Below, piece by piece: positions 34,842 through 47,280 of a stretch of DNA of 64,000 nt (its first letter is position 1; every line of letters starts with the position of its first letter). The notes under the pieces were generated by a model that worked only from the letters and a program-made list of their open reading frames with translations, ran no database searches and had not been told where the DNA came from. A program made the position numbers and the translations under genes. Where the stretch lies: assembly GCF_027744825.2 (NCBI RefSeq), contig NC_071340.1, positions 8,633,501 to 8,697,500 on the forward strand, read 5' to 3'. The stretch comes from Synchiropus splendidus. Its lineage: Eukaryota; Chordata; Actinopteri; Syngnathiformes; Callionymidae.

Positions 34842-37455
34842 CTGGGATTCTCGGGACTCTCTCAAAGTCTCTGGCGTAAATGGATGGTAATTACCACATC
34901 AGAGATCAAGAGTCTGGTCTCTGACACTACTTTTTCAATTACACAGAAAGGTTGTTAAGATGCTAATTCAACAAAATGTGTGAGATCCCATGAGAGGTAT
35001 ACGATTTCATTCCAAGAAATGTCTCTCAGGTTTCACAGCTCATCTCATTATGACAGTCAAAGACATTGGGTGCGGCAGAGACAGAATCAGTACCAGTGTG
35101 TTTCTTGAATATGTGTTACACATGGAGAGAGCTTTGCCACTGAGGTTATGAGAGACCAATGAATGACTTGTCTCACGGTGATTCCATGAGCATGATCAGT
35201 CTCAAAGACGCCGCCACATGATTCTCTGCTAAATGTTTTATTTGCGTGTCCCTCTTGCTAGTTTGGTCCGTAGGGAAGGGACATGTGGACAAATCTGCTT
35301 GTATTATTTTTGACTGTGAGAGGATACAAGAGTTGCTAAGCAAGACACACTGTCACTCACATGCCACACCGAAAGGATGCAGGTTTTGTTTTGACAAACT
35401 TTTCGAGAGGCTGGAGCAGGAAAAAAAAAGGTGATGAAATAAATAATGTGGACCATGTTATCGCCCATCACTTCCTTAAGTTTTTGGTTGTGATTTTAAT
35501 TCAGTGTGTTTACTTTAGATGGAAGAACATATTACTCGTTTTTTTATTTTATATGTCAGACTGGTGCTGAGGTGAACATCAAAAGAGCAGCGTGAAACTA
35601 CCTCAACAAATCTGACTGCAGGACGGATTTGTACTGTTGGTTTCTCCGGCGTCCCGGTGGAATAGATGTGGATTCTAGCAATGGCAGCAGGAAAGATGAA
35701 GAGAAACTGCAGAAACAATAACTGTCAAATGTGAAGAAGCAAACTGGTGAGACTGGTGCTGCCAGGAACCGAGTGTGTGAGTGCTCAAGGAGAAGGGAAG
35801 AGGCGTGCTGAGGTCATGCAACGCAGGCTTGGAAACAAAAACAGAATCACACGCACACAGTACAGTCGGTGTCAGCTGGAGAATTGAGGGGACTCTCAAC
35901 TCCCTGTTGCCTTCATTGTAATGTTTCAGGGGCGTCGTGTCTATTGCGTGTTTTATTCAGGTGCACTGAAGTTTGTGAGGATGAAGCGTATCCACCCCAA
36001 GATTTGATTTTGTTTTCACCTAAGTAAAGGAGAATGTGAGTTTATTTGAAACAATGACACCACTGTGTCATTCCTAGAGGAATCCTCACCCCAGAGTTAA
36101 GACTTATTGTCTGCAGCTCACTAATCCAAATGCATATGTGCATGCAAACGTTTACAACAGATCCAGATGTCTTTATATTAGGCCTAGCTAAGCTAGAATT
36201 TATAGATAAGCAGGAGGTTGAATATTTGTCCTCTTGCCAGTTTGAGCAGATAAAATCACAAAAGATCAATCATAAATACATTTCTATCTATCTAGAATGC
36301 GCTGGTCGTGTATTTATATATCTTCCTTACACTTGAAATGCAACACGCTTAGTTTTTGCTGCAGCTTGCATCCTGACTGAGAGGCTTATCGCTAAGCCAT
36401 TATATAATGCTAATTGCCATTCCAGTTTCCAACAATTGTTTAAGTGAGTTGAAAAGATTTTACAAAGAATATGTCAAAAGGAAGCCCATATTTTAAACCA
36501 ATGAGGTGGGCCTTTTCTAATAAAAGTGGTGGATAGCATTTTGACCGTGAAGCGTTTAACCATGAAAACTGTGTCTACTCCTGAAATTGTTCTGTTAGTC
36601 TTCACCATCAATCCTTCTTTTTCATTCATATCTTTTTGTATAATTATATATTTTCAGCTTTGTTTAACATTTTACACCAATGTAAGCACCAATGTAACAA
36701 TTTCATTTTTTTGCATCAAATGACACGGAAGCTCACAGAGGAAATGAAAAAGCACGAAGATGAATTTATTTTCAAGTCGTAGGGATGTAATACAAAAAAC
36801 TGTCACATTAAGCGGCTTAAAACTTTCTTGTCATGTCCTGATATTCCTTCACAGTGTTCAATGTGGCATTTCGTCAGCTAGCGGCTGAAAGTTGCAAAGA
36901 GAATAATAGCACAAATGAATCACTCTCCTAAGCGTCACTGGGGTGTTAGAACCTTTGGAGCCTGCCAAGGAATTGAAGACAGAATATGTCGTGACGTTGT
37001 CCGTCCGTGTGCGTCGCATGTTTGTCCCTGTTATGTGTTCAGAGCTGGACTTTTAGGTTTGAGTGACAAAAGTGACTGATAAAATGTAATCATAAAAATC
37101 TGCAACCATCCATTTTCCCGTTTCTGTCAGCTTCTATACTTTCAAAGCAGCAATTTGTGACTTATTCATGTTATGATAAATATGACTATATTTGACTTCT
37201 GTCTATTTTAAGGAGCGACGCACACATTACACAGATTCTGTTTGAAATTATTTTTAGAGCTTGTATAACTATACTCGCCAGTGAGTGCGGATTGATTTGC
37301 ATTTCCTCGCTCTTTTCTTTCACCATGTTTGTTTTTCTTCTATGCAAACATGTGTATATTCCGACATCTCTTTCCTCATCCCTGTGTCTCGCCAAGCACT
37401 TATCTCCAGCGACTCCCACAGAAAGAGCTTTGTTATATTTACAGCAAAAGCCCTG
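34842..37455. other. Non-coding stretch, nothing recognised
   Basis: Apparently unique AT-rich sequence. No supported feature. Confidence 0.35.
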
Positions 37456-37650
37456 ATACCACTTGCCCTAGTTTCTCCTCCTTCGTTTTCCACTAGTGTC
37501 ACCCCTCACTCTTGTTTACCCCTCATGTGCGTGTGTTTTCTCATTTCTGTCCAGCCCTCCATCTCCACAGAGTCAATCATCTGTGCTCTCTCGACAGCAC
37601 AAAAACTTTTATCAGCCGACTTTGTTACTCAAACACAATCATCTACTCCG
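37456..37650 (+). repeat. Diverged local duplication, copy 1
   Basis: Shares, in the same order as 38655-38850, the blocks cacttgccctag / ctcctcc, gtgtcaccccT, TGTTTACCCCT, gtgtgttttct, catctccacag, and agcacaaaaacttttatcagccgac. Copy 2 has about 27 extra bases between the fifth and sixth blocks. Blocks are roughly 70-90% identical. It may be an old tandem duplicate of non-coding DNA or two copies of an unclassified repeat. Confidence 0.5.
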
Positions 37651-38139
37651 ACTACTGCTGCAGGCTGTTATCAAATCTGCTGGTAGTATTCATATAATAA
37701 CTTGGATTTTTTTCCTTCTCTGCACTTTGTTGTTAAGTCGATCTGCGCGCTCCTTCCATTTGACTATCTTTAGCGTTCATTGGACCTGCCTGTTCTAGTC
37801 TTCCATATGAGGACTCACCGGTCATCATTTCAAGGTCACATGCATCTCTGATATTTCTTCAAGATATGTGAAGAGCCAAACAAAAAGACATACAAGACAA
37901 GAAAATGACTTGCTAATGTGATGCTAACATTTTAATTTCTGCCTGGGGCCATAACTGGCCCCTGAAAAGAGCCTTGTCTCCTAATCTTAGCCTTGTATTT
38001 TTGTTTTGTTTGTTTAATTGTTTTAATATTTTTACCATGTTGCACTTCTATTTATCCCTATAAAAGCTTTGCATTTTAATTCAGCCATAGCAGCCGTGCA
38101 CAACTTCAGTGGTGTCGTGTTTTTGGAAGTCGGTATTAA
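37651..38139. other. Spacer between the duplicated blocks, left part
   Basis: AT-rich sequence with no recognised feature. Confidence 0.3.
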
Positions 38140-38280
38140 GCAGTTCACATTCATAGACATTATTAACTTTTTTTTTTTTTTGGAGTGACAAATAGAAGAT
38201 ATCGGATCAGATCAAGGCTGCTGTGTCGGTATCGGGTGTGAAAAAATGGTATTAAACCATCTCTAGTTTTAATCATGTTT
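38140..38280. mobile_element. Possible hAT-like 'tatcgg' repeat fragment
   Basis: T13 is followed by 'agatatcggatcagatcaagg', 'tgtcggtatcgggtgtgaaaaaatggtattaaaccatctctag'-type text (38199-38268). The tatcgg/ggtatcgg words with 'gaaaaaatggtat' and 'catctctag' match a widely dispersed fish DNA-transposon relic. Limits not defined. Confidence 0.4.
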
Positions 38281-38654
38281 TTCAAAAAGGAATCTCTTTT
38301 TTTAACTTCATATTTTACGTCATTATTTTTTAATCCCGGTTAATGTTTACTGCTAACTCAATACACTGCTTATTTCTATATGAATCATGAATTAATTCCT
38401 TTGTATTAATTTTAATAATATTTACAAAATTTTCTTTGAATATTTTTTTCCTTAAAGTTTCATTCTCTCCTTTTCTGCCCCTTTTAATTTTCAGATACCT
38501 AATAAAACCACAATAAAAAAGCAGTTCTATGTGATCATCAGATCATGAGTGTGCAAGGAGACAGAGAGCAGCAACTTTTAAACAAGCCATTTCTCAAGCC
38601 CTATCATGGACATGGTAGTAGAAAAAGCCCCACATATTCACACCCAAATCTCCG

Positions 38655-38850
38655 CCTGCACTTGGCCTAGATTCCCCTCCCTCTGCTCTCAGGGAAGTGT
38701 CATCCCCACACTACTGTTTACCCCTGTGTGTGTTTTCTTCTCTCCGACTGGCCTCGCATCTCCATAGACGAAGTCCCTCAAGGCCCCCCGAGTCCTATTC
38801 ACCAATCGGTGCCGTCGCAGCAGCATAATAACTTTAATCGGTCGTCTTCT
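38655..38850 (+). repeat. Diverged local duplication, copy 2
   Basis: Contains the blocks cacttggcctag / cccctcc, gtgtcatcccc, TGTTTACCCCT, gtgtgttttct, catctccatag and agcataataactttaatcggtcgtc, collinear with 37456-37650 and about 1.2 kb downstream of it. Confidence 0.5.
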
Positions 38851-40505
38851 CCGCGCTCCCAGCACTTCATTATAACTTCCTGTGCAGGAACTTGTGATTC
38901 CAGCTTTAATTGAGCTCACGCCGATTCCCTCTTTTGATGAGATGAAAAGAGAGAAATGAGGGAGGAAAGTTACGCCAGGAACTGAGCAGCAACGGCAGAA
39001 AGAGACAGAAACAACCAACCAAAGAGTGTTGGCCGGCCTGCACGGCGCGCCAGTAATAGACGTCACCTTTGCTTTTAAAATAGTTAATCTCCTCCTGGAG
39101 GGACAATGACTGCTCTAAGTCCTCGCATCTCTCCCTCACTCTTCTCTAAGTCCCTCCCCTGAGTTAAAACCCTCTGAGGCACATTGCTGGGATTAGCTTG
39201 CTTGTTGTTCCATCTCACCAGCACTACACACCAGATTTTACGGCTGTAAATGTAACTCAAACCAAGTGCCACAGAGTCCAGGATTTATCTGTAAAACAAG
39301 ATGCATTTACAGTTTCAGAAAAACTCTTGGTCTCACTTTTATCTACGACAGAAACTACTTGTCTGTTTCCAACCTTTGGTTCACAACAGTGTCATGAATG
39401 GTTTTCAATCGCAACCAGAGCTCTTTGGAAAGATCCCAGATAATAATAATGTCAGCGAACCCTCTTCTGAAAATGTGACACAGCTGCTCCTTCATCTTCA
39501 ACCGTGTTTCATGTGGGACTGGTTTTCCACAACCACGTACGTCTGCTGTCAGCAGATGCTCTCAACTTGGGTTTGTCCTCTCCCCTCTAGGTTCTGCTCC
39601 ATGGTTTCCTCCCAGCAAGACAAACTAGGAAAACCTTCTGAAGGCGACCACTCGAAGGAGATGACCACACTACCTCAACGGATGCACCTCATCCAAGCTT
39701 AGCAACAGCCTTGGCATTCATGAAACCCACTTCAGCTGCTTGTATGTACAGGTAATTGCTTATGTATTTAGTCCTTCTTGGATTTCCAATAGGAACGCTG
39801 GTTCCGTCTGATAATCCAAATGCATTTGCAGTGTGTCAGTGTGTCAGTGGATGGCTGTCTATATGCACCTGTCAGTGTGCCCCCTCTTCTTGCCCTATGC
39901 TGCAAGGATCGGCTTCCCAGGAATAACACATTTGCCACCATGGTCTGGACATGATCTTTCTGGAAACAGACTGCCAGGTCTTTAAGATTCGGAGCAATGA
40001 CATTCTGAAATTCACAAATATTAATGTCTTGACTGTCCCATCAGAATGAAATTGGTTACCCAAATGTTGGTTTATGAAACTTCCTCAGTAAATGGCGTCT
40101 GAGCCTGTCTTCCTTGTCTCAGTAAACTTGGCCCGTCTGACCTCCGTCCTCACTCTACCTTCCTCCTGTAGTGAGTCAGTGTGTGGCCCGGTGGCATGTT
40201 TGCAGCACGAGAGGATTAGCTTGTGTTCTCCTGTTCATCCGCCGCTCTCATCTGCCTGTCGACTGAGGTGCAGCCGAGCAGAGCAGAAAGGACAGCTTGC
40301 TCCAGTCTTGAGTCCTTGGTTCCGTTGCTTGGATTTGCTCCTCAACATGACTTTAAATGAAAGCTTTTACTCTGATTAAAGGCAGGTGGCGCTGACAAAT
40401 AAAATTAGATATTTATACGGCTAGTATTTAAAAGCTTCCAGCATGAAGAACGAGGTAACTGTCCTTACTAATCGACTTGTTTCGGGACTTGTTTCGTCCG
40501 TTATC
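38851..40505. other. Non-coding stretch, nothing recognised
   Basis: Apparently unique. Overlapping frames of up to 133 codons near 39301-39702 have no domain signature. Confidence 0.35.
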
Positions 40506-40640
40506 CTTGTTCAGAAGAATCAGAATCAGATATATTGCCCTGGTCAGTGGGGATCCCACTAACTAGGAAAGTGCTTTGGAAAACATGCAATAATAAAATA
40601 AAATAAAATAAAATAAAGCACTCATCACAAATACATCAAT
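40506..40640 (-). mobile_element. 3' end of a fish LINE-type repeat (AGAATCAGAATCAG) with (AAAAT)n
   Basis: The plus strand reads AGAATCAGAATCAG then 'atattgccctgg', 'gtgctttgga' and a pentanucleotide AATAA array (about 40590-40617). This is the antisense of a 3' tail common in teleosts ('agaatcagaatca-ctttattg-gccaag...aataaaataaaa'). Best read as a minus-strand non-LTR retrotransposon tail; family uncertain. Confidence 0.5.
40590..40617. repeat. (AAAAT)n microsatellite
   Basis: About five AAAAT units inside the LINE-type tail. Confidence 0.9.
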
Positions 40641-42867
40641 CTGACGGCCAAATGGAAGACGCTCCTCCAGTGTAACACTGTAGAAGTAGATGCAGATGCA
40701 AGTTCTCAGGTCACTGCCAGGATTGATCTCTGAGACGACATGAAAACATGAATTATTCACCCGCTCATTTGTTATTGGTTGAGTGAATAACCAGAGGCTT
40801 AAGGTGAGAGGATGTCAATATTTGATGATTTGTTTTTGGGGTTAAAAACCTGCAAGCATTAGAATGTCTAATTATGCCTGAAAAAATAGATTTATACTTC
40901 AACTTCACAGAAGAAAATGAATGAAATATGAAAATAAAAAGTTGCATATTAGAAGTTTGTTTTTATTGTCAAATGGTTGGACTTCATTTTCGCCCCAAAA
41001 CTTAAGCACTCAGCACACACACTGACAAATAAATCATTTGAAACATTTTCTTTTCAACAAAATGCATCACAAAACAATCAACCAAATGGTCCAGACAACA
41101 ATTTAGTGAACCTTTCCTGCGCCCACAGTACCAAGTAGCCATCAGAGACCAGCTGCTCATGAAGTTCTTTATGGACGACTGACTAGCTTCAGCTGACGTT
41201 CTGTATCTGCTGTATTTTTTCTACTCTCCTTTTTTAAATTTTCAAGAAATGTGCACCAACCATTGACGCACGAAGCACAGGGAGCACTGGTGGCAAAGAA
41301 GGATGAAGACGGTGGCAGGTGGTGATTAGAAGTGTGCGACAGACATACAGCAACATAAAGTCCTGTTTGGTCCATGTTTACTGGAAACCAGACCCAAAAG
41401 TGAAACCGCCAGGAAGAAATGAAACAAAGCGTTTCCCTTTTTTTTAAATTGATGAAGCCGAAGCCAGTTCCAGAGTGTGTATGCTGCAAACTAGACGAGC
41501 AGTTACTGGCAGTTTGGCAGACAATTCTCAATGTATGGAATGTTTACGGCCCCTAAAATGGAGACCCACTTTATGGCTAGTGAAAGAAATCAGAGCATGT
41601 ATCAAATACGGCAAGCTCTTGCTTTCCCTCCAGCTCAAATAATTAGTCTGCTGAAAGGCTCACGCTGAGAACGATGCTTTTTTTTCACCCCAAAAAACTG
41701 ATTTTCATAATTTGTGAATCCAACTTTCAGTTTTGACTATAAAAAAACATGAGCCAGAAGCTTTTGCGTCTTGAACCGATTAGCAGCGACATGAGGATCT
41801 CGGTCCTTTTAAAGAGGAAAGGAACTCAAGCTGTGAACTAATCTGAGATCTGAATTAGTTCTGTGCTGTCTAGGGTTAAATCTCAAATCAGTTGTATATT
41901 TAATTATCTTATTGTTGCGTTATCCCTGTTTTACAGATTTAGCCTGAGATTCAGAGTCAGAGATGCTAATCCACAGATCCTCCTTTTACAAAGGGACGAT
42001 CCGTGCATCTGCTCTTCATCTTATTATTCAATTACACAAAGACAAAGTTTGCATTTTAAGTCGTGGTCTAATCTGTGGTTTGAAAAAGCACCGTGTTTTA
42101 GACGCTGGCTGATTCTTGAGGTCCTAATGGGAAAAGCAGGCAGCCTCAATCTGCTGAAGTGCTGCCGCTAAGCCATCTGATAGTAGACTCTTGCGTCAGC
42201 ATCGACAAACCTGCTCTCTCCAATGCGCGGCATTCTTAAGCAAAAAAAAAATGCATGACAGTGGAATTAAATGCACAAACAGTTAAAAGGTTTATGTTAC
42301 CGGATCAACAACCTGATCCGCTTATGTGTTTAGGGGCCTTGATTCTTGTCAGTAGAGCACAGATTTTGTGTTGGGCGGGCACTGCTGGAACTCCTTTCTC
42401 AGTATGGTTTTGTTTCCAAATGCACTGCTAATGCTGATGACATCAAATGATAAATCACTAGTAAAGCGAAAAATCTGAATTTGGAGAAGACTAAGCGTTA
42501 GTGTTTTTTGTTTTCTCACAATGTCAAATCTCGAATTTAACTTTCCAGTTTAATAGCTGACGTTTATAATCACTGCTTTCTTACAACACATGCTGTTTTT
42601 TCGCCACGACATCAATATGCACTGTAGGTAGGGAAGTAACGAAAACTGTGGTTCGCTACTGTCCCCAGTTTTAAAGCTTTGGTGCTGTACATTTTGGGTG
42701 CCATTAAAACCTTTAGAATCTTTTTAGAATTTCTGTATTTACTTCTAAGTGCAGCATCAACTAGTGTCTCTTTTTAAATAACAGTATACATTGAAGAATT
42801 ATAAAAAAAAAAAACATTTTTGAATAATGCTCAAAATTCAATGTTGTCAAACATTTGGAAGCAAATA
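40641..42867. other. Non-coding stretch, nothing recognised
   Basis: Apparently unique AT-rich sequence with A runs near 42241-42250. No supported gene. Confidence 0.35.
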
Positions 42868-43110
42868 TCCCGGGTTGGACTGGTGGCCTTTCTGCATGTT
42901 CTCCCTGTGTGCGCGTGGGTTTTCTCCGGGTACTCCGGTTTCCTCCCCACAGCTCAAAGAGATGCTCGCTAGGTTTAATTGGACACTCTAAAATTGCCTA
43001 TCGGTGTGTGTGTGCCCTGTGATGGACTGGCGACCGATCCAGGGTGAAATCCCGCCTCTCGCCCAATGACCGTGGGGATCGGCTCCAGCACCCCCAGCAA
43101 CCGTGACCAG
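42868..43110 (+). mobile_element. V-SINE/DANA-like core repeat, copy C (best preserved)
   Basis: In order: CTGCATGTTCTCCCTGTG, 'gcgtgggttttctccgggta', CTCCGGTTTCCTCCCCACAG, 'aattggacactctaaaattgcc', 'ccctgtgatggactggcgacc', 'tccagggtg', 'cccgcctctcgcccaatgac', 'ggggatcggctccagcaccc', 'aaccgtgaccagaacttagcgg'. This is the complete series of blocks of one of the most common teleost repeats, and copies A and B carry parts of it on the opposite strand. The block series is certain; its assignment to a V-SINE-type SINE, as opposed to a LINE 3' region carrying the same core, is not. Confidence 0.8.
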
Positions 43111-46100
43111 AACTTAGCGGTGGATTCCTGTGCGCCCATTAAATCTGGAAATGTGAACATGAACATGCTACGCTATTTTGTGAGGCTTCGAATGTCAACA
43201 GATACATCATTGATCCATGCCTCACAAAACAACCTGCTAGATTACGTGCTCTTCCCATCGGAAGTCTCCAGTCAGAGGACACATCACTGCGGACCTTCCT
43301 GCTCCAGTTGTTCATTTGTTGTGGCTGCAATGCTGTTAGCAGACTGTCATGTATCTGCATTGTGGACAGTATGTCAATACATATGAAACCACTTTAGTTC
43401 TGCATGTACTCTACATTGGCGTGTACTAGGCTCCATCCGAACATGTGTACTGTTACTCTCCTAATTGTAGGTGACAAGGTTAATTTTAAATAAGTATTCC
43501 AGTAAAACTGAAGTCATCTATTATTCTCTTACAGGCCACCTAATATTACTGGCCAGATTTGGCCCCCAGATTGGCCCCCAAGCCTCAGGTTTCATGTAAA
43601 GGATGCTGGTCTGGGCGTTCACACATGGTTGAGAACACAGTTTCATCATCACCTCCACCACTTATGATGCGTTGCTGCAGTTGAAGCTTCGAAGCTTTGT
43701 TTGGGCCCTCCGCAGTGCCATGTTGGTGTCTTGGATCGTCCCAAATGCACCATCGACATGAAGAGCTTGTTGGTCTGGTTGTCAGGGAAAAAAAGCCCCT
43801 CTATTGCGATTTCTATACATAAAACGGTCTCTTCAGTCCCTCAATTATCTGGTTGATGTGATCAGAACAAGCTCTGTACGTCCCTATTTCACTCCTTGAA
43901 AGATGGGCTCACATTTGCAGGAAAACCAGGGATTAGAAATGGTATTTTCTTTTGGCTTGGGGGGTTTGGACCCCTGGGGCTCATCAAGCGAAGACAGAAT
44001 CGGGGATATAGGAAGAGAAAAGGAGCCTTGTCTCTGGTCAGTGGCGCAGCTGAGGCTCAGATGTTGTGGTGGTGTTAAACCCCAGGCAGCCCTCGTGCCT
44101 CGGTTTGTCTCCACCTCCATTAAGTTGATTGTCATTATTCAGAGTCATTAATCACATTCCCTCCCAGAATATAATCTCCCTGTCAATCTGATTCCAGGTC
44201 AAAGAAGGACGGCTCTGAAAACCCAAGGTAGGGACGAATGAGGTAGAAGGTGGATTATGGCTCCCTTGTTGTCGACTGAACAACCACAATCGCGGCCTTT
44301 TTTTACGATTGCTCCCTTCCTTTTGTATCTGTTTGGCAAGTGGAGCCAGAGTTGTGTTTGTCCGCCGAGCCAGATGGACGTGAGCGGGACGGAGACACAC
44401 ACAAAGGAGGCTGATGATGATGAATTAGTTTGACAGGGACAATCAGGATGAAATGTTAATTCAATGTGCCAGAGGAGGAAGTCACAGCCAGACTACGTCC
44501 TGCTGAAGGGAATTTCAGATGGACGCAAGCAGAGAAGCGACCAACATTTAAAAGCTTGTGCACATTCGGAGCCGCAAACAATTTCAGTAGGGAAGCAGCT
44601 GGGGGTCGCTCATGTGTGGACTCCCATTCAGACTCGGAGCGTTGTGCGCTGCCGTCTTTTGAATGGAAATGCACAATGCTGTTTTCAACTTAAATTCTCT
44701 TGAAACATGTCTGTGTGTTGGGATGATGATGGCTTGTATTGTGTGTCTCAGATTGACAATACGAATTAAAATAACACAACCATGTGCCAGTGTGACAGAT
44801 TGATGCTTCCTCTCCCCTGGAAATGTGTTCAATCGTGTATTTTGGCTCTTTGAATTTTAATAATTGCTCAAATGAATAACAGTAAATGATAATAGGATTG
44901 TGCTTTTGTTCTGGCTCTTGTCGACTAGTGGTTGGAATAAAACAGTAGCTCAGTGGGTTGTGTGGACGGTGTCTTGCGTCTAGTTCACTTCAGGTGAGAT
45001 GCATGGGTCATTTGCAAAAGACAGACATGAAATCAAATGTTTTATCTATATTGTACTTGTTGTTATAGTCAACCTGACGCAGTAGTGTTCGTGCGCCATC
45101 CAAGACACTTGCCTTGAGTTGGAGTGGAAGGCAATGAAAAGCAGGCTAGCTCTAAAGCGCCAAAGCTGGAGTCGTGTCATTTGTGTCGGCCTTGAGCATG
45201 ACTGAAGCCATTGTAGCCTGGGGGATGCTCCGGCCTTGAGCTGATGATGACGTGACTCTTCGGTAACCACCTTTAATATCAAAACAGTTCAACGTTCATC
45301 TGTCAAAACATCCATTTCATGAAAGAAGACAATTACGACTACAAGACTGAAGAGAAAAAAAAAGAATGCTGTGTAATTGAAGCGGCGTTCGTGATTGGAG
45401 GTTTGTCAGGTTAATAACAGGATGTGCTTTCCTGAAAAGGCAAAAACCTTTTAAACAGCAAATTATCGTCCAAAATTGTGAATTTGCTTTTGTCAACTGT
45501 CAAAATAATTTGTTAGTAATGGCAGATAATAATACTCTGTATGTTAGTGTGTATATTATTTCACCCTTCTATTAGTGTCATAAGTGAATTCTGGCTACAT
45601 GAGTTGATAGTATCTGTTAGACACCCAAAATCTCATTTTAACAAGAACCATTTGGATGCTTCATGTGTTAAGGGGAAAAAAATGACGATTTTTATGGTCA
45701 ACTTATCACTGACTACTTTAACATCTAGTCGACTTGTCTGCAAATGATATGCATGGGTTGATGAACACGGCAACATGTTGGATTGTAGTGTTGTAAATGG
45801 CAAGTAAAAAATGGAAAGAAAAAATGCTGTAAACACTTAAATATCACAATGAGTCCTGAAAGGATTGTGTGGCAAATCACTTCATTCTTGAATAGATCCA
45901 TTGTGAAATGTTCCCAAACTTAAATTAGTTTTGGGTCACGCTGGTCCCGGTGCCTCAGTCCTTTCTTCTGTAACCATGGATTGAGCTATCTTGCACATAC
46001 GCGGAAAAGACAGCCATGACTTCCTGAATCATCGAGGTCGTAGATGACAAGTTCAGTTGTGGATTATAGCTGACAAGTTGTTCATCCCTTGCTCTGACCA

Positions 46101-47280
46101 CACCACCCTTTGTTCTGATTAGTCGCAGGTGAAAAGTCAAAAGTCAGAGTACGACACAAGCAAATTATAACCAAAACAATAACGGTGTATATGCTATTTT
46201 AAACAGGACGTTTTAAGGAAAGAAAAGTGACCAGATCATCACTGCCACTTTTCAGTGATGGAAGAGGTGATGGGGCGAAGTAGGTGGCTGATATTATTCA
46301 AATATTTAGTGATATCATGACCTGTAGTGGAAGAAACTGGAGGAGGGTCACGGTGGCTGGGAGCTCTTAAATGTAACATAGTTCGGTCAACGGCTTTGTC
46401 ATTATCATTTTACATGCATGTTGAGGCGCCTAAGACCCAAAACACCAGAGAAAGTGTTATCCAAAGGCACCAACCTGGTCGTCTCCTTCTCTGATCTCTC
46501 CCACTCATTCATGTTCATAGGTATTGCACAGACTCTACTGGTGCTCTCAGCGTGTGTATACACTACTCTATCATTTGTGAGCAGAAGCAGAGTCACCTTG
46601 GAAGCCCCCTCAACTAAACTACCCAAATCCGAAATGATCCGATGATAAAGAGTGATGTTCTCTCTATGCAGTCATTCCTCAGTAATCGGACGACTCCCTC
46701 AGTACCCCCCATAAATGCTTCCTGGAGACTTCTGGTTCAGGGAATAGCTGGACTTTCTTTTCAGCTTTGATTGAGAAGAAACCGTAATTTTGGCTTTATC
46801 CCTGCGAGTGGGCTTGACAGGCCGCTGTCCCGCTCTGTCTGGGCTGTGCAGAGCCGCAGGTAGACGCTCACCCACGCCTCTGTGACTGACACCAGAGACG
46901 GAGTGCGCAGGACCCGGCTGCCCATCTCCTCCTCACACGTCCATCATTCATTATCACTCGGACGCTGAATAAAAGAACTGCTTGATCTTTCCTTTTATCC
47001 TTCCTCTCCCTCGGCCCCTTGGCTGACGACAAGTCATAAAAGCAGAACCTTGAGAGTTGCTTGTGTGGGAAAACGGTGAGGGGTTACGAGGTTGAGATGA
47101 AAGGTTTTCAGGAGAAGCCCCTGAGGTCCATACAGTAGCTGAAGTAAAAGCCTCCTCGACCGTCCAGAACACAAAGACGCACAAAACGTATTCATGAGTT
47201 GTGAGCGTGCTGTTAAAAGCTTCATCTCTGGAGTGGAAAAACATTCACTGAGGTGAGGTGTGAAACTAGAGAAAAGAGAT
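43111..47280. other. Non-coding stretch, nothing recognised
   Basis: Apparently unique. Short frames only. No RNA gene or repeat family recognised. Confidence 0.35.
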
